Counted from the stretch's first letter, positions 8,407 through 18,200 are shown. The stretch is 64,000 bases of DNA from J095 sp964517605 (GCA_964517605.1 CAZFCE010000006.1:1-64000), one strand, 5' to 3'. The notes: generated by a model from the sequence alone, not told the origin. Numbers and translations are program-made.

Positions 8407-9666
8407 ATGGCTAACAATGAAAGCATTCCGTTTAAACTCTACAAACACGCCAAAGTGGGGTTTAACTACATCCTCGACAGGATTATTGAAGCATGCGACC
8501 TGATTTTAATGGATCATTACTGGTTGCCGTGGCCAACCGTGCGGTGTATGGCGCAAACCATCGCCCGCTACCTGGGCGACCTGTGCTGGCTGCTCCGCGA
8601 TTTTCCCCGCCTGGATGCCTATAAACTAACCGGCGCAAACTGGACAATTATTTTTGTTGGCGGCAAACAAGGGCTGTCTGAAATAACCCACCTTTTTTTT
8701 GCCAACGAAGCCGTTACGCCGCAGGAGTTTGAGCGCGTGGCCTTATGGCAGCTTTCGGCGCAGAGCCGCCACTGGTTAGCCGCCGGCGCAGATTTGGTGG
8801 TGTGCGAGTTGAGCCGCGTTTACCCCCGCCCGCCCCAGGCCGCCATCGCTTTTGCCGTGCCGGTTTGGGTTAACCACGCCCTCCAACTGCCGGAGCCGCT
8901 GGAAAACCTGCTGGCCGGCAACCAGATGAGAACCCTGCGCAACAACTTTAATCGCGCCCAGAAAAACAATTTTGGCTGGTATTACAGCCGGGCCATCGAA
9001 GATTTTGACGCTTTTCACCACACCATGTATTTGCCCTACATCAAAGGCCGGCACGGAAACCGAGCGTTAATTGGCACGTATGCAGGCCAGCAGCGGCAAT
9101 GGTTCTCAAGGGGCGGGCTGCTGATGGTGACGCAAAACGGTACCCGCGTGGGCGGGGTGCTGTGTTACGTTAAAGGCGATACATGCTACGCCATAGAATC
9201 GGGCGTTTTGCACAACGACATTAATCTTCTGGAACAGGGGATTAAAGTGGCCATGGATTGGTTTACCATGAATTGGGCGCGGCAACAGGGCGCTAAAAAT
9301 TTTAACTTTGGCGGCACGCGCTCGTGGCGCTCCGACGGCGTGTTCTTTTACAAAAGCCGCTGGCGGGCCAGCGTTATCCGGCGGCAAAAAACGGTTTGCG
9401 TGTGGAACTTTTTGGCGCAAAACCTTTCGCCGGCGCTGCAAGACCACCTCAACCACCTGGGCTTTATCAGTGAAATAGATGGTAATTTTTACGCCGTTCG
9501 GGTTAATGCCGATGGCGTTCCCCCAGACGCGGAAAACCTCCCCAACCTCACCCCCGCAGGCTTGAACGGTTGGGTGGTTGTTTCGCCCCACCACCGCCAG
9601 GTTATCCTATCCGGGGAACAGCCACCGGCCTCGCCCGCCGGCAAACGTAAATCTTCCATATATTAA
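8407..9666 (+). CDS. GNAT/FemAB-like (BioF2-type) acyltransferase
   Basis: A 419-residue soluble protein. The central and C-terminal parts (about residues 170-350) resemble the BioF2-like/FemAB acetyltransferase domain: an RNNFNRAQKNN helix, a GGLLMVTQNGTRVGGVLCY strand pair, and a conserved end with FNFGGTRSWRSDGVFFYKSRW, the usual last part of the acyl-CoA or aminoacyl-tRNA binding fold. The first 120 residues are family-specific. Such enzymes transfer acyl or aminoacyl groups in peptidoglycan or exopolysaccharide assembly; the substrate here is unknown. The neighbours give no pathway clue. Confidence 0.65.
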   Translation: MANNESIPFKLYKHAKVGFNYILDRIIEACDLILMDHYWLPWPTVRCMAQTIARYLGDLCWLLRDFPRLDAYKLTGANWTIIFVGGKQGLSEITHLFFANEAVTPQEFERVALWQLSAQSRHWLAAGADLVVCELSRVYPRPPQAAIAFAVPVWVNHALQLPEPLENLLAGNQMRTLRNNFNRAQKNNFGWYYSRAIEDFDAFHHTMYLPYIKGRHGNRALIGTYAGQQRQWFSRGGLLMVTQNGTRVGGVLCYVKGDTCYAIESGVLHNDINLLEQGIKVAMDWFTMNWARQQGAKNFNFGGTRSWRSDGVFFYKSRWRASVIRRQKTVCVWNFLAQNLSPALQDHLNHLGFISEIDGNFYAVRVNADGVPPDAENLPNLTPAGLNGWVVVSPHHRQVILSGEQPPASPAGKRKSSIY

Positions 9667-9783
9667 GCTTGGCTCCATCCCAACAGGCGCAATCACCGCA
9701 GACTGTGCTATAATTCACCTAAAATAGTAACCTTTACGCCTTCGGCTTCCGGAATAATTACAAACCCGGCCAAATAAGTATCA

Positions 9784-11625
9784 ATGCCTAATTACAAAAC
9801 AGAACTACAAAAGCTATACCACAATTTAAACGTGCTGCTCAAACTCGAGGCCCAACACGGCGGGCAGGATTTGCGCAACCAGATTGAAGACCACCTGACG
9901 GCCATCACCCTAACCGAGCAGGCCATCCGCGGCCAAATTACCACCACGCGCTGGCAAACCGAGCTTGAGCCGCTGCTGGGTTCGCTGGAGCGAACGCAGC
10001 CGGTGGCCCAAAACGCCTACCGACAAGTAATCCCCACCGCCGTTGACCCCGCCACCCTAACCGCCGCCGAGGCCCGGCTGGCGCAAATGCCGCAGGCCGA
10101 ATTTGCCGCTGCTTCAACCTGCCCGCCGCCGGCAGCCGGTTCGCGGCTGGTATTTACGCCCAACCCGTTGTTTGTTGGGCGCGAAGCCGAACTGCTCGCC
10201 CTGGCCCAACTGCTGGCCCAACAAACCACCACCATAATCTGCCCGGCGGAGTCAACGCCCGAAGCGGGCGGCATTGGCAAATCGCAACTGGCTAACGCCT
10301 TTGTGTACCGCTACGGCCAATATTTTGCCGGCGGCGTGTTCTGGCTTAACTTTGCCCAACCCGCCCTGATTCGCAGCGAAATTGCGGCTTGTGGCGGCCC
10401 GGCGGCGCTAAATTTGCACCCCACCTTTAACCGGCTGCCCATGCGCCGGCAAATTCAATTGGTGCTGGCCGCCTGGCAAAGCCCGCTGCCCCGGCTATTG
10501 GTGTTTGATAACTGCGCCGATGAAGCGCTGCTGGCCCGCTGGCAGCCGCACACCGGCGGTTGCCGCGTGTTAGTTACCAGCCGCCGCCGGCAGTGGCAGC
10601 CGGGCTTAAAAGTGACCACACTGCCACTGGAGGCGCTGCCCCGGCCCCAAAGTATCAGCCTGTTGCGGCAATTCAACCCGGAGCTGACCGCCGCCGCGCC
10701 CACCCTGTCGCCGCTGGCCGCGGAACTGGGCGACCAACCGTTGGCCCTGCGCCTGGCCAGCAACATGCTAAAAATACACGCCGAAAGCGGGCCGGTGGCA
10801 ATTTTGGCCAAACTGCAAACCGATTTGGCTGCCAATCGCCGCCAATACGCCGGGCGAGCTTTTGCCATTAATTACAGCCAGTTAAAACCCAAAAACGAAA
10901 TTGATAAACAGGCGCGTGCGGTGCTGGCCCGGTGCGCCATACTGGCCGCCAACGCGCCCATTCCGCCGGATTTATTACTGCTCAGCATAAAAACCGCTAC
11001 CGCCACCGAATCCGAAGCGCAGCGGATTTTAAACCAGGCGCTAAGCCGGCTGGTTCGGTTGGGCTTGCTAAACCGGGAGCAAAACGGAGCCATCACCATG
11101 CCTCAACTGGTGGCCGAACTGGCCCGGCAAAAAATTGACCAGTACGCTCAGCAGGCTGCCCGCGCCAGTTTGGAACACGCCATACTTGTGGCCATTGACC
11201 ACCGCAAAAACCCCCGGGGCAATTACGGCCCCGAAACTGCCGAACTAATGCCCCATTTGCAGGTGTTGGCCGGCGCCGCCCTGCTCCGCGAAGACGAACA
11301 GGCCGCCCGGCTCACCAACCGGTTTGGCGCTTACCTGTACCAAACCGCCGATTTGGCCGGGGCGCATAACTATTTGCGCCATACGTTAACCATTCGTGAA
11401 AAAATCTCCGGGCCACAACACCCCACCACCGCCACCAGTTTTAACAACCTGGGTATTCTGCTAGAAAATATGGGGCAATCAACCGCTGCCAGAGTTTATT
11501 ACCAGCACGCGCTGGCCATCCGGGAAACGGTGTTTGGCCCGTACCATATTAACACCCAGCGCACCCGCCAAAAACTGGCCGCCTTAAACCGGGCATCCCG
11601 CCGCCACAGCATGGACATCATTTAA
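9784..11625 (+). CDS. STAND-type NTPase with C-terminal TPRs (NB-ARC-like)
   Basis: A 613-residue protein with the plan of an NLR-like STAND switch. An all-helical N-terminal region (about 1-120) could be an effector-associated adaptor. A linker holding FVGREAEL leads to the P-loop EAGGIGKSQLA (GGIGKS at 162-167). Walker B is LLVFDN at about 238-243, and VLVTSRR is the sensor arginine motif. A winged-helix/ARC-like stretch follows, and from about residue 520 there are kinesin-light-chain-type TPRs (HPTTATSFNNLG). STAND proteins bind a signal through their repeats, then oligomerise; several bacterial ones act in antiphage defence. No nuclease or toxin domain is evident, so an effector partner would be needed. 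A terminator follows directly. Confidence 0.75.
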   Translation: MPNYKTELQKLYHNLNVLLKLEAQHGGQDLRNQIEDHLTAITLTEQAIRGQITTTRWQTELEPLLGSLERTQPVAQNAYRQVIPTAVDPATLTAAEARLAQMPQAEFAAASTCPPPAAGSRLVFTPNPLFVGREAELLALAQLLAQQTTTIICPAESTPEAGGIGKSQLANAFVYRYGQYFAGGVFWLNFAQPALIRSEIAACGGPAALNLHPTFNRLPMRRQIQLVLAAWQSPLPRLLVFDNCADEALLARWQPHTGGCRVLVTSRRRQWQPGLKVTTLPLEALPRPQSISLLRQFNPELTAAAPTLSPLAAELGDQPLALRLASNMLKIHAESGPVAILAKLQTDLAANRRQYAGRAFAINYSQLKPKNEIDKQARAVLARCAILAANAPIPPDLLLLSIKTATATESEAQRILNQALSRLVRLGLLNREQNGAITMPQLVAELARQKIDQYAQQAARASLEHAILVAIDHRKNPRGNYGPETAELMPHLQVLAGAALLREDEQAARLTNRFGAYLYQTADLAGAHNYLRHTLTIREKISGPQHPTTATSFNNLGILLENMGQSTAARVYYQHALAIRETVFGPYHINTQRTRQKLAALNRASRRHSMDII

Positions 11626-11647
11626 AACCACCCGCCGCACTCCAACC

Positions 11648-11674
11648 ACAGCCGGTTTTGCCGGCTGTTTTACT
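11648..11674 (+). terminator. rho-independent terminator after the STAND gene
   Basis: A perfect 7-bp stem CAGCCGG/CCGGCTG (11649-11655 and 11661-11667) with a five-base loop is followed by TTTTACTTT. It lies 24 bases after the STAND stop codon. Confidence 0.75.
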
Positions 11675-11697
11675 TTGCTTTGGCCGTATGCTACAAT
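11669..11697 (+). promoter_or_regulatory. candidate promoter for the small protein/site-2 protease pair
   Basis: TTTACT at 11669-11674 and TACAAT at 11692-11697 are spaced by 17 bases. The -35 overlaps the U-tract of the preceding terminator. The next start codon is 40 bases downstream. Confidence 0.55.
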
Positions 11698-11736
11698 ATT
11701 AGCCCATTAGCCGTAAAAATTTGCGTGGAGCCACCC

Positions 11737-11973
11737 ATGACCAAAACCGAAACGCTGGAATGGATTGACCTGATCCTGGACTCGCTGGACAAACACGAGA
11801 TGATGGCCATTATCAACGAAAGCCGCAGTCAGTTTGACGGCGAATTTTTTGAAACCATCAGCCGGGAAACCGAACGCTACAAAGCCGAAAACAACCCCGA
11901 AACCGCCGAACGGCTCACCGCCATTGCCCGCGCCATTGCCAGCGTGCGCCAAAACCGGGCCGAAAACCTTTAA
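11737..11973 (+). CDS. unknown 78-residue acidic protein preceding the site-2 protease
   Basis: A short soluble, helical, acidic protein starting MTKTETLEWIDLILDSLDK; no family recognised. An in-frame upstream codon at 11680 exists but lies inside the predicted promoter. The ATG at 11737 has a GGAG ribosome site and is chosen. It ends five bases before the protease start, so the two are probably co-translated. A regulatory or adaptor role for the protease is possible but rests only on position. Confidence 0.6.
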   Translation: MTKTETLEWIDLILDSLDKHEMMAIINESRSQFDGEFFETISRETERYKAENNPETAERLTAIARAIASVRQNRAENL

Positions 11974-11978
11974 TCCCC

Positions 11979-13178
11979 ATGACCGCTAACCCATCCGAAA
12001 ATATCATCCTTGACGGCCAGATTATTGGCGAACTCCGGGCCGAAATTGAGGATATTTTTTACGTCGCCGCCATCGAAACCCCGCGCCACATGCCACAGGG
12101 CACCATCTATTTTATTGGCGATTTGCTCACCGCCGACAGCGAAGCCGCCTACGAGGCGATTGCCGCCCGCTGGCAGCGGCACAATTACACCCCCATGTTC
12201 CGTCGCCGCCAAAATCAGGTTGAAGTGCAAGCCCACCCCGGCGTTGTAACCGTGCGCCCCACCAACCCGTGGATTAACCTGGGGCTGGCCGTGGCCACCA
12301 TTGCCTCGGTGTGGTTTACCGGCGCTGCCTACGAATGCCAATGCGTGCCCACCACGCCGGCGCACTGGTTAGGCGGCCTGCCCATGATGCTCAGCATGAT
12401 GGTTATTCTGGCGGCCCATGAATTTGGCCATTATTTTGCCGCCCGTTACCACAAAGTGGCCGTGACGTTGCCCTACTTTATCCCGCTGCCGGTGGTTTCG
12501 CCGGTGGGCACGCTGGGAGCTTTTATTCAACTGCGGTCGCCGTTTAAAACCAAAAAGCAGTTGTTTGATATTGGCGTGGCCGGCCCGATTGGCGGCCTGA
12601 TTTTTGCCGTGCCACTGCTGCTGTGGGGCGTTGCCCATTCGCCGGTGCTGCCGCTGGTGCGCGGAGCCGAACCCGGCTCGGTGCTGGAAGGCAACTCGAT
12701 TTTTTACCTGGGCGTAAAATACCTGTTTCACGGCCAATTGCTGCCCGGTTTTGAGCAATACGCCCACCTGCCGTTTGCGCAGCAGTTTTTGCTGCTGCTG
12801 GCGGGCGCAATTCCGCCGGGTGGCGGCGTTGATATTTTGATCAATTCGGTGGCGTTTGCGGCCTGGTTTGGCCTGTTTGTAACCGCCATGAACCTGCTGC
12901 CGGTGGGCCAGCTTGATGGCGGCCACGTGGTTTATACCCTGTTGGGAGATAAAGCGCGCTGGCTGGGCCTGGCCCTGATTGGGGTAATGACGCTGGCCGG
13001 CTGGTGGTGGTCTGGCTGGTGGGTGTGGGCGCTGCTGGTGTTTTTTATCATTGGCCCCAACCATCCGCCGCCCCTCAATGATTTGGTGCCGTTGGGCCTG
13101 GGCCGAAAAATTTTGGCCTACGCCATGATTGTGGTGTTTGTGCTGCTGTTTATGCCCAACCCCATGCAACCCATGTAA
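11979..13178 (+). CDS. site-2 protease (M50 family intramembrane zinc metalloprotease)
   Basis: A 399-residue polytopic membrane protein. The zinc motif HEFGH is at residues 147-151 and the second motif LDGGH at 312-316, the two catalytic signatures of S2P enzymes. About 100 N-terminal residues form a soluble domain, and six to eight hydrophobic segments follow. There is no PDZ insertion of the RseP type; the layout with a soluble N-domain resembles the EGY/Anaerolineae-type S2P. The family cleaves membrane-embedded regulators such as anti-sigma factors, or signal-peptide remnants. No anti-sigma gene is adjacent, so the substrate is unknown. A bidirectional terminator follows. Confidence 0.9.
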   Translation: MTANPSENIILDGQIIGELRAEIEDIFYVAAIETPRHMPQGTIYFIGDLLTADSEAAYEAIAARWQRHNYTPMFRRRQNQVEVQAHPGVVTVRPTNPWINLGLAVATIASVWFTGAAYECQCVPTTPAHWLGGLPMMLSMMVILAAHEFGHYFAARYHKVAVTLPYFIPLPVVSPVGTLGAFIQLRSPFKTKKQLFDIGVAGPIGGLIFAVPLLLWGVAHSPVLPLVRGAEPGSVLEGNSIFYLGVKYLFHGQLLPGFEQYAHLPFAQQFLLLLAGAIPPGGGVDILINSVAFAAWFGLFVTAMNLLPVGQLDGGHVVYTLLGDKARWLGLALIGVMTLAGWWWSGWWVWALLVFFIIGPNHPPPLNDLVPLGLGRKILAYAMIVVFVLLFMPNPMQPM

Positions 13179-13180
13179 AC

Positions 13181-13213
13181 AAAAATAGGCTCCCGGTAAG
13201 GGAGCCTGTTTTG
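13181..13213. terminator. bidirectional terminator between convergent genes
   Basis: An 8-bp perfect stem AGGCTCCC/GGGAGCCT (13187-13194 and 13200-13207) with loop GGTAA is flanked by a T-run on the plus side and an A-run on the left, which gives a U-run for the minus direction. It ends both the protease gene and the V4R gene. Confidence 0.85.
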
Positions 13214-13232
13214 TGGTGGGGATTTGCTAAAA

Positions 13233-13853
13233 TCAGCCTTCGGAGGCTTGTTTTTCAATTCGGTACACGCAACTGCCGGCCCCCATTGAAATGCAGGCCA
13301 CTTCTTCTACCCGGTGCAGTTTGCCGGTAACCCAGGCCATTGATTCCATGAGCACGCCCACGGTTACATAACAGGCCGGTTTATCGTGCGGCGGACGCCA
13401 GCCGCAGGGGCAATGTTCAACAATAAAATAAAAGGCGTCGTCTTCTTCTTGCACAATGGTGGGCTGGTTAACGCGCTCAATCGCGGCTTTGGCCATTCTA
13501 TCCAAAATCAGCTTCATGCGCATTTTTTCGGGCAAAGCCTTTAACGCAACCCCGGCCAACCCCAAAATAGCAGGCTGGTCGCGTAAGCCAAATTGAAACG
13601 TAGCGCGGCCAATCCGCAACAACATGGCCCGCGCGCCGCGCGGCCCGTAAAAATCTTCTACGGCCTGCTGCACCGCGCCGTAATCGGCAAAGGCGGCCTC
13701 CATTTCCAGATTTTTTGGGGGAAAATTGTTGATATAACGGCCCAGGCCGCCGGCGTTTAACACGGCTTTGGTGCCATTTTCACCCATTACCTCCTGAATG
13801 GCGTCCAGCAATACTCGTAAAGCTGCGTTGGGTAGGGGGCGATGTTCCGGCAT
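13233..13853 (-). CDS. V4R-domain protein (copy 1)
   Basis: A 206-residue soluble protein. The C-terminal half matches the V4R (4-vinyl reductase) ligand-binding domain with its cysteine pattern: HCPCGW at about 142, CYVTVG at about 158, then VACISMGAGSC near 187-196. The first 120 residues are shared with the second copy at 30390-31016 (EVMGENGTKAVLN, FYGPRGARA, RIGRA). V4R domains bind small hydrophobic molecules or metals and act in sensing or as chaperones, for example in BchJ and XylR-like regulators. GGGAGG gives a strong ribosome site, and an extended -10 lies upstream, so it has its own promoter beside the kinase/AAR operon. Ligand unknown. Confidence 0.75.
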   Translation of the reverse strand: MPEHRPLPNAALRVLLDAIQEVMGENGTKAVLNAGGLGRYINNFPPKNLEMEAAFADYGAVQQAVEDFYGPRGARAMLLRIGRATFQFGLRDQPAILGLAGVALKALPEKMRMKLILDRMAKAAIERVNQPTIVQEEDDAFYFIVEHCPCGWRPPHDKPACYVTVGVLMESMAWVTGKLHRVEEVACISMGAGSCVYRIEKQASEG

Positions 13854-13895
13854 AAAGTTACCTCCCGTTTTTTTATGATACTGGAGAATGGATTA

Positions 13896-13904
13896 ATTAT
13901 ACCA
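13896..13904 (-). promoter_or_regulatory. extended -10 promoter for the V4R gene
   Basis: On the minus strand the sequence reads TGGTATAAT, a TGn extended -10 with a perfect TATAAT, 43 bases upstream of the V4R start. No good -35 is present, as is usual for extended -10 promoters. Confidence 0.6.
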
Positions 13905-13980
13905 CGTTTTAGCTGGATGGTTGAGTCTGTTTTAACATTGAATGTTTTGCCCGACAATAGGCCAAATTCACTACCCCAAT

Positions 13981-14008
13981 AAAAAGGGCGCACTGGTTGG
14001 TGCGCCCT
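13981..14008 (-). terminator. rho-independent terminator ending the kinase/AAR operon
   Basis: A perfect 8-bp stem GGGCGCAC/GTGCGCCC (13986-13993, 14000-14007) with a six-base loop is followed, in the minus direction, by TTTTTATT. It lies 17 bases after the last hydrolase stop codon. Confidence 0.85.
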
Positions 14009-14024
14009 GGTGGAATAGCCAATG

Positions 14025-14819
14025 TTAGCGGGTGCGCCGCCGCCATTCGTCTTTTAATTCCAGCACCGACAAATCTTCTTTTACATCCAAAAAGTCTTGC
14101 AACAGCCGGTTAAATTTGGCCGGCTCTTCGAGCATGGGAAAATGGCGAGATTCGGCCAGGCCGATGGGCCGGATGTTGGTCCAGCCGCCGTTCAACTCGC
14201 GGGCCGGCGAGGGATCAACCATATCATCTTTTTCCCCAAAAACCGCCAGCACCATTGAGTTGGATTGGGCAATGAGTTGCAGGCGGCTGTGCACATCAAT
14301 TTGCGCCGCCGATTGAACGCTGGCATTGACCACGCCTTCGGCGGTTTTTTCGGCTTCTTTTTCTACTTCTTTGTGCGTTACCTGCCGCCAGCGCAACATT
14401 TTAGAGAACATTGAGCCGCTTGATGTATCCAGCAGCCGCCGGCTGATTGAATCCGGGGTGATGGGCAGGCTAACGGCCATCACTTTTCTAACCCGATCCG
14501 GGTAGCGGGCGGCGTATTCCAACGCAACGGTAGCCCCCAGTGCATGCCCAATCAGGGGCGCTTCGCGGATGCCCATATTTTCGGTAAAGTTATTGATCAA
14601 GGCAACGTAATCTGAAATCTGGTAACGCGCCTTGGATTTATCGGAATCGCCAAAGCCCCACAAATCCAGGGCGTAAGTGCGGTATTTATCAGAAATAGAT
14701 TCCATTGTGGCCATCCAATACCGCCAGGAACCGACCCAACCGTGCAGAAACAGCACCGGTTTGCCGCGACCAAAGGCTTCGTAATGAACCAGACCACCAT
14801 CAATAACTACTGCACTCAT
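14025..14819 (-). CDS. alpha/beta hydrolase homologue with nucleophile Ser replaced by Ala
   Basis: A 264-residue alpha/beta-hydrolase fold protein: the oxyanion-hole motif LHGWVGS near residue 25, DLWGFGDSDK near 52, acid FGEKDDMVDPS near 196, and His in SRHFPMLEEP near 224. The nucleophile elbow, normally GxSxG, reads GHALGA, so position 93 is Ala. The paralogue at 24754-25557 in the same operon aligns closely and has Ser93 in GHSMGG. This copy therefore cannot work by the usual serine mechanism; it may bind ligand without hydrolysis or regulate its active partner. The Asp and His are retained, suggesting a fairly recent or functionally constrained loss. It is the last gene of the operon, 18 bases after the receiver gene. 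Confidence 0.85.
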   Translation of the reverse strand: MSAVVIDGGLVHYEAFGRGKPVLFLHGWVGSWRYWMATMESISDKYRTYALDLWGFGDSDKSKARYQISDYVALINNFTENMGIREAPLIGHALGATVALEYAARYPDRVRKVMAVSLPITPDSISRRLLDTSSGSMFSKMLRWRQVTHKEVEKEAEKTAEGVVNASVQSAAQIDVHSRLQLIAQSNSMVLAVFGEKDDMVDPSPARELNGGWTNIRPIGLAESRHFPMLEEPAKFNRLLQDFLDVKEDLSVLELKDEWRRRTR

Positions 14820-14837
14820 TGTAAACCTGCAAAATGC

Positions 14838-15221
14838 TTATAACTTGCCGTATTTTACTAAAATTCTGTTAACCCGCTCGGCCAGTTCATCGGGGGCAAA
14901 GGGCTTGAGAAAGTATTCTTCGGCCCCCAGTTCCAACCCGGTGCTCACTTCGGATTCTTGCCCTTTGGCCGACAGAAAAACCACCGGAATGGAACGGGTT
15001 TGTTCTTGTTTTTTAAGCGCCTGGCAGGCTTCGTAGCCCGTCATTTTGGGCATGCGCACATCCATTAAAATCAAATCGGGCTTGATTTCCAGAGCTTTTT
15101 TAACCGCTTCTTCGCCGTTGGGCGCGTCAACCACATTAAACCCGCTCAACTGGAGCGTGAACACAATCAACTCCCGAATATCGCGCTCGTCTTCGGCTAC
15201 TAAAATTACTGGCTCGGCCAT
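14838..15221 (-). CDS. single-domain response regulator (CheY-like receiver)
   Basis: A 127-residue stand-alone receiver: acidic pair Asp11/Glu12, phospho-acceptor Asp54 (LILMDVRMPKM), Thr/Ser switch in VFLSAKG, and Lys in FLKPFAPDE. There is no output domain. It starts three bases after the giant hybrid kinase gene. Because both receivers fused to that kinase lack the acceptor Asp, this protein is the most likely phosphate acceptor. It may relay phosphate or act by direct contact. Confidence 0.9.
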   Translation of the reverse strand: MAEPVILVAEDERDIRELIVFTLQLSGFNVVDAPNGEEAVKKALEIKPDLILMDVRMPKMTGYEACQALKKQEQTRSIPVVFLSAKGQESEVSTGLELGAEEYFLKPFAPDELAERVNRILVKYGKL

Positions 15222-15224
15222 AGA

Positions 15225-18200
15225 TTATCCTTTTTGTATCCCCACTGTTTCCAGGTAGAATTGCTCAATTTCGGCCACCAGATCATCCATAGTTAGATAG
15301 GGCCGGTTTTTATCCCAGTGATTTTTGCCCCAAATTTTTACCCGGCCATTTGGCCCAAATACGGGTTCATCGGTGATCAGCACCACGGGAATTTGCCGGG
15401 TTTGCTCGTCCCGGTACAGTTGCCAAATAAAAGATTCGTCATCCAAATCTGGCATGCTGGTGTTAAACAAAATCAGGTTGGGCAAATTGCCCTGTACCAT
15501 ATCCAAACCCTGCTGGCTGTTAAAAGCTACGTGAATTTCGTAGCCGGCGGGCGATAAAATTTCGCGCAGCCAGCCGGCGGTTTTGCGGTCGCGTTCAATA
15601 ATCAAAATCCGGCTAACCATCGATTCGCTGTCCAGCGGTTGGGTTTGCAGGTTAGCCTGGCTACCCACCAAAATCCGTTGAACATTAGCCACCACCGTGG
15701 CGACATCGGTTGCCGGCGTGAGGCTGTCTACAATTTGCAAGCTCAATCCCCAGGGCGTAGGCGTTAACGCCGCCAGCAACACCGAATGATTAGCCACAAT
15801 CGGGTTATTTTTTAACTGTTCCAGCGCCGCAAAACTGTTAACCTGGCGTAACGTTGCCCCCAATACCACCGCTTTTATAAACTGCGGCGTATTTTGGGCC
15901 AGTTCCAACGCCTCGGACGGATTATTGGCGGTAATTACTTCGTAGCCGTGCTGCTCTAATCCGGTCTGTAAAAAGTTTACCACGGCTTCGTCATCGTGAA
16001 CAAGTAGCAGGTGCGGAATAATGGTGGGGTTGTTGCCTTGCTGTCCCAAATCAATTGGAATGGTAAAACTAAAGGTAGTGCCTACGTCAACCCGGCTTTT
16101 TACCCAGATTTGCCCACCCAACATTTCTACAAATGATTTGGTAATTGATAGCCCCAGCCCCGTGCCATCCACCACCTGCACCTCGTGGCGCTCCGAGCGG
16201 AAAAACCGGTCAAAAATATAGGCCACATCTTTTTCAACAATGCCGATGCCGGTATCCTTTACGTCAACCTGAACAAAGTGCCCCACCTGAGTAGCGGTAA
16301 CGTTAATGTGCCTGCCTTCGGGGGTGTATTGCCAGGCATTACCAATCAGGTTAACCAATATCTGGATGAGTCTGGCTTTGTCTCCATAAATATTCGGCAA
16401 ATCTGTCGGCAAATTAAGGGTCAGATTCATGTGTTTTCTAACCATTTGCCCTTCAAACGAAACCGCAACATCACGGATAATATTAACAAGATTTAACGAG
16501 GTAAACTCTAATTTTACGCGGCCCGTTTCAATTCTCGAAATTTCCAGAATGTCATTGACCAGTTCGGTGAGGCGGTTGGCGTTGGATTGGATTACTTTTA
16601 CAAAACGGTGCTGGGTGTCGTTCAACTCGCCAATTTTGGCATTACCGGAGAGCAGCAAATCGGCGTAACCTTTGATTGAGGTCATCGGGGTGCGTAATTC
16701 GTGCGAAACGGTGGAGATGAATTCGTTTTTCAGGCGGTCAATTTCGGCTTCTTTGCTGATGTCGCGCAGCACGGCCACAAAACTGGGCCGGTCGTCGGTG
16801 CCCAGCGGAGCCGGCGCCAACGACAGCGACACCACTTTGGGGCCAACTTCCACCTTAAACTGAACGGCATCCTTGCCGGCGCTGATTTCGGCCAGCGCCG
16901 CCAATAAATTATCGTACAATAATTGCGCCAGTTCTAATTCTACCGGGGATTCGGAGCGGCCCAAAATTTGGCGCAGCGGTTGGTTTTCGATGGCGGCGGC
17001 GCTAATGTTTAAAATTTCGGCGGCTTTGGGGTTAACCAACATCAGGTTTTGGTCGGCGTCGAGCACCAGCACGCCATCGGTAATCCCTTCGAGAATGGCC
17101 TGGTTTTTGGCGGCTTCGGCGGCCTGTTGCCGGTAAAGCGTGCCCAGCCGTTTGGCCTGGTCGGTAATCAGCCGGTAGAGTTCGGCGTTGTTGATGGTGG
17201 TGGTAATTTGGGCGCTGGCCGCCGACACCAGTTTGAGTTGATCTTGCGTAAAATAGTTGGGGTCGGGGTGGAACAACAAAATTACGCCCAGCACGTCGTC
17301 GCCGGTGCTGAGCGGCACGGCCAAAGCCGAACGCCGGTCTTCGGCCTCGTGGTCATCGGGAACCCAATCCGATTCTTCGCGCAAGTCGTTAATCAGGCGG
17401 GGGGCGCGGTATTCCATCACTTTGCCGGCCAAACCATACCCCAATTTGTACGGCGTTTGCAACCCGCCGCGCGGCAGCGGTTTGTACCGGCCCAGCGCCG
17501 CCCGGTACACCAAATGCTCGGTTTCCCGGTCTATCAGCAAAATTGCGCCCTGCGAAATGCCAATGGCGCGATTGAGCAAATTAAGCGCCTCGTTGAGCAC
17601 GCGGTCCAAATCAAAACTGGCCGAAAGCTCGCGGGCAATCTGGTACAGCGTGCCCACCCGGTCGCGCTCTTCGGTGAGGTCTTGCAGGGTTTGGGCCAGT
17701 TCTTCGGTGCGCTGGGCCACGCGCTGTTCCAACTCTTCGGTGAGCAGGTTAAGGCGCTGCACCAACTGCGCGTTTCGCACCGAAACGGAGGCCTGGTTGG
17801 CCACAAACGCCAGCGTTTGAATATCGCGGGTATCAAACTGGCGCGGGGTTAAACTGGCCACAAAAATAGCGCCGTCAATTTCATTTTGCACGTAAATGGG
17901 CACGCCCAGCATGGATTTGATGCCCAATTTGGCGGCGCTTTTTTCCAGCGGCCCGGCTTCGCTGCTGCCCAACGCCGGCAGGGTAAATGTAACCGGCTGC
18001 TGGGTGGTGGTGATTTCGTGCGACATGCGAGTCCACAAAAATTTTACGCTTTCGCGGATTTCTTTGGCGTCGGTAAAATGAACGGTGTCCAGCCCAAATT
18101 TGGCAATGAGTTCCGGCGTGGAGGCGGCGGTTTCAATAACATATTGATTAATCTGCTCGTCCAAAAACATAATCGCGCCCAGTTGGCAGTTAATCAGGTG

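Noticed and set aside
9686..9714. Promoter upstream of the STAND gene
   Set aside because: A TATAAT at 9709-9714 exists, but no -35-like hexamer lies at 16-18 bases, so it is not listed as a feature.
12369..13169. Minus-strand 266-codon frame opposite the site-2 protease
   Set aside because: Its His/Gln/Arg-rich translation is the complement of hydrophobic membrane codons; the plus strand carries both zinc motifs.
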